Below, in pieces: positions 63,822 through 64,000 of a stretch of DNA of 64,000 bases. Source of the stretch: Streptomyces sp. NRRL S-340 (GTDB taxonomy: Bacteria > Actinomycetota > Actinomycetes > Streptomycetales > Streptomycetaceae); the NCBI RefSeq assembly GCF_000720185.1, contig NZ_JOIY01000038.1, positions 12,131 through 76,130 on the forward strand, given 5' to 3'. A program made the position numbers and the translations under genes. Each line of letters opens with the position of its first letter. The stretch's first letter is position 1. Below the pieces are notes generated by a model. It saw only the letters and a list, made by a program, of their open reading frames with translations. It did not search any database and was not told the DNA's origin.

Positions 63822-64000
63822 GTGGAAGACCGCGAGCAGTACGTGAGGTATCAGCAGGACCGCACGGTGCTGGCGGCGGTCGGGGCTCATCTCGATGCCC
63901 GGATCAGCCGGATCAGCGTTCGGTTGCCTCGGCCCGTGGCCGAGTCGGCGGTGGCTGCCTGGGACCGTGAGGAACTGGGTGGAGTCGGCGAGGAGAGCCG
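63822..64000 (+). CDS. N-terminal part of a hypothetical protein (cut by the window)
   Basis: An open frame from GTG at 63822 reads VEDREQYVRYQQDRTVLAAV, then ARISRISVRLPRPVAESAVAAWDREELGGVGEES, and continues past the window. Codon use is Streptomyces-like. There is no ribosome site, but TACCCT (63810-63815), a -10-like TANNNT element, lies seven bases upstream, so the mRNA may be leaderless. The family was not recognised from about 59 residues. Confidence 0.5.
   Translation, partial: MEDREQYVRYQQDRTVLAAVGAHLDARISRISVRLPRPVAESAVAAWDREELGGVGEES

Overview
The window is chromosomal DNA of a Streptomyces or a close relative. The evidence is the very high G+C, the strong G/C preference at codon third positions, the frequent GTG starts and 4-bp stop/start overlaps, the F420-dependent enzyme families, and a gene order around ccr-meaA-mcl-mch-mcd followed by psd-pssA that is typical of Streptomyces chromosomes. 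No rRNA, tRNA or CRISPR array was found.

Region 1 (1-6644) holds housekeeping and accessory genes: a truncated DHA2 exporter, an SRPBCC protein, an Rv2578c-type radical SAM protein behind a LexA-like box, a secreted tripeptidyl-aminopeptidase-like hydrolase, RidA and a HEAT-repeat protein. Region 2 (6645-18240) is a complete ethylmalonyl-CoA pathway block: a double-domain 3-hydroxyacyl-CoA dehydrogenase, a TetR regulator, crotonyl-CoA carboxylase/reductase behind a promoter carrying two palindromes, ethylmalonyl-CoA mutase, malyl/methylmalyl-CoA lyase, mesaconyl-CoA hydratase and methylsuccinyl-CoA dehydrogenase. Phosphatidylserine decarboxylase and synthase follow. Together these genes turn acetyl-CoA into glyoxylate and C4/C5 acyl-CoA precursors, which also feed polyketide synthesis.

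Region 3 (18243-36540) contains glycerate kinase, Nudix, Sir2, the alkylation-repair pair ogt and ada/alkA, an esterase, a PPOX protein, a macro-domain protein with a CrtI-like oxidoreductase, an inositol-phosphatase-like protein, a gamma-glutamyltransferase, a CPBP protease coupled to a two-component system, two lipoproteins and lipoate-protein ligase. Region 4 (36643-45712) is a reductive pyrimidine/hydantoin catabolic cluster: an NCS1 permease, an F420-dependent LLM oxidoreductase, dihydropyrimidinase, two paralogous beta-ureidopropionases, a class III aminotransferase and a PucR regulator. No conventional dihydropyrimidine dehydrogenase is present. Region 5 (45959-54883) carries a ClpC-like unfoldase, a secreted gamma-glutamyltransferase, exonuclease III, an MBL hydrolase and a PcaL-type fusion. 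Several intergenic gaps in regions 3 to 5 contain short tandem repeats (14, 19 and about 28 bp).

Region 6 (about 54884-64000) is a decayed mobile or accessory zone. It holds an integrase C-terminal remnant, an orphan SUKH-like immunity gene, an IS630 element split by a frameshift, a recombinase-tail remnant, two IS5-family fragments, and stress or xenobiotic modules (SDR with an XRE/MmyB regulator; F420 Ddn-like protein and NmrA-like reductase with an HxlR regulator). A zinc-ribbon gene lies between degenerate IS-type terminal inverted repeats. Codon use is less uniformly G+C-rich here than in the rest of the window, as expected for transferred DNA.
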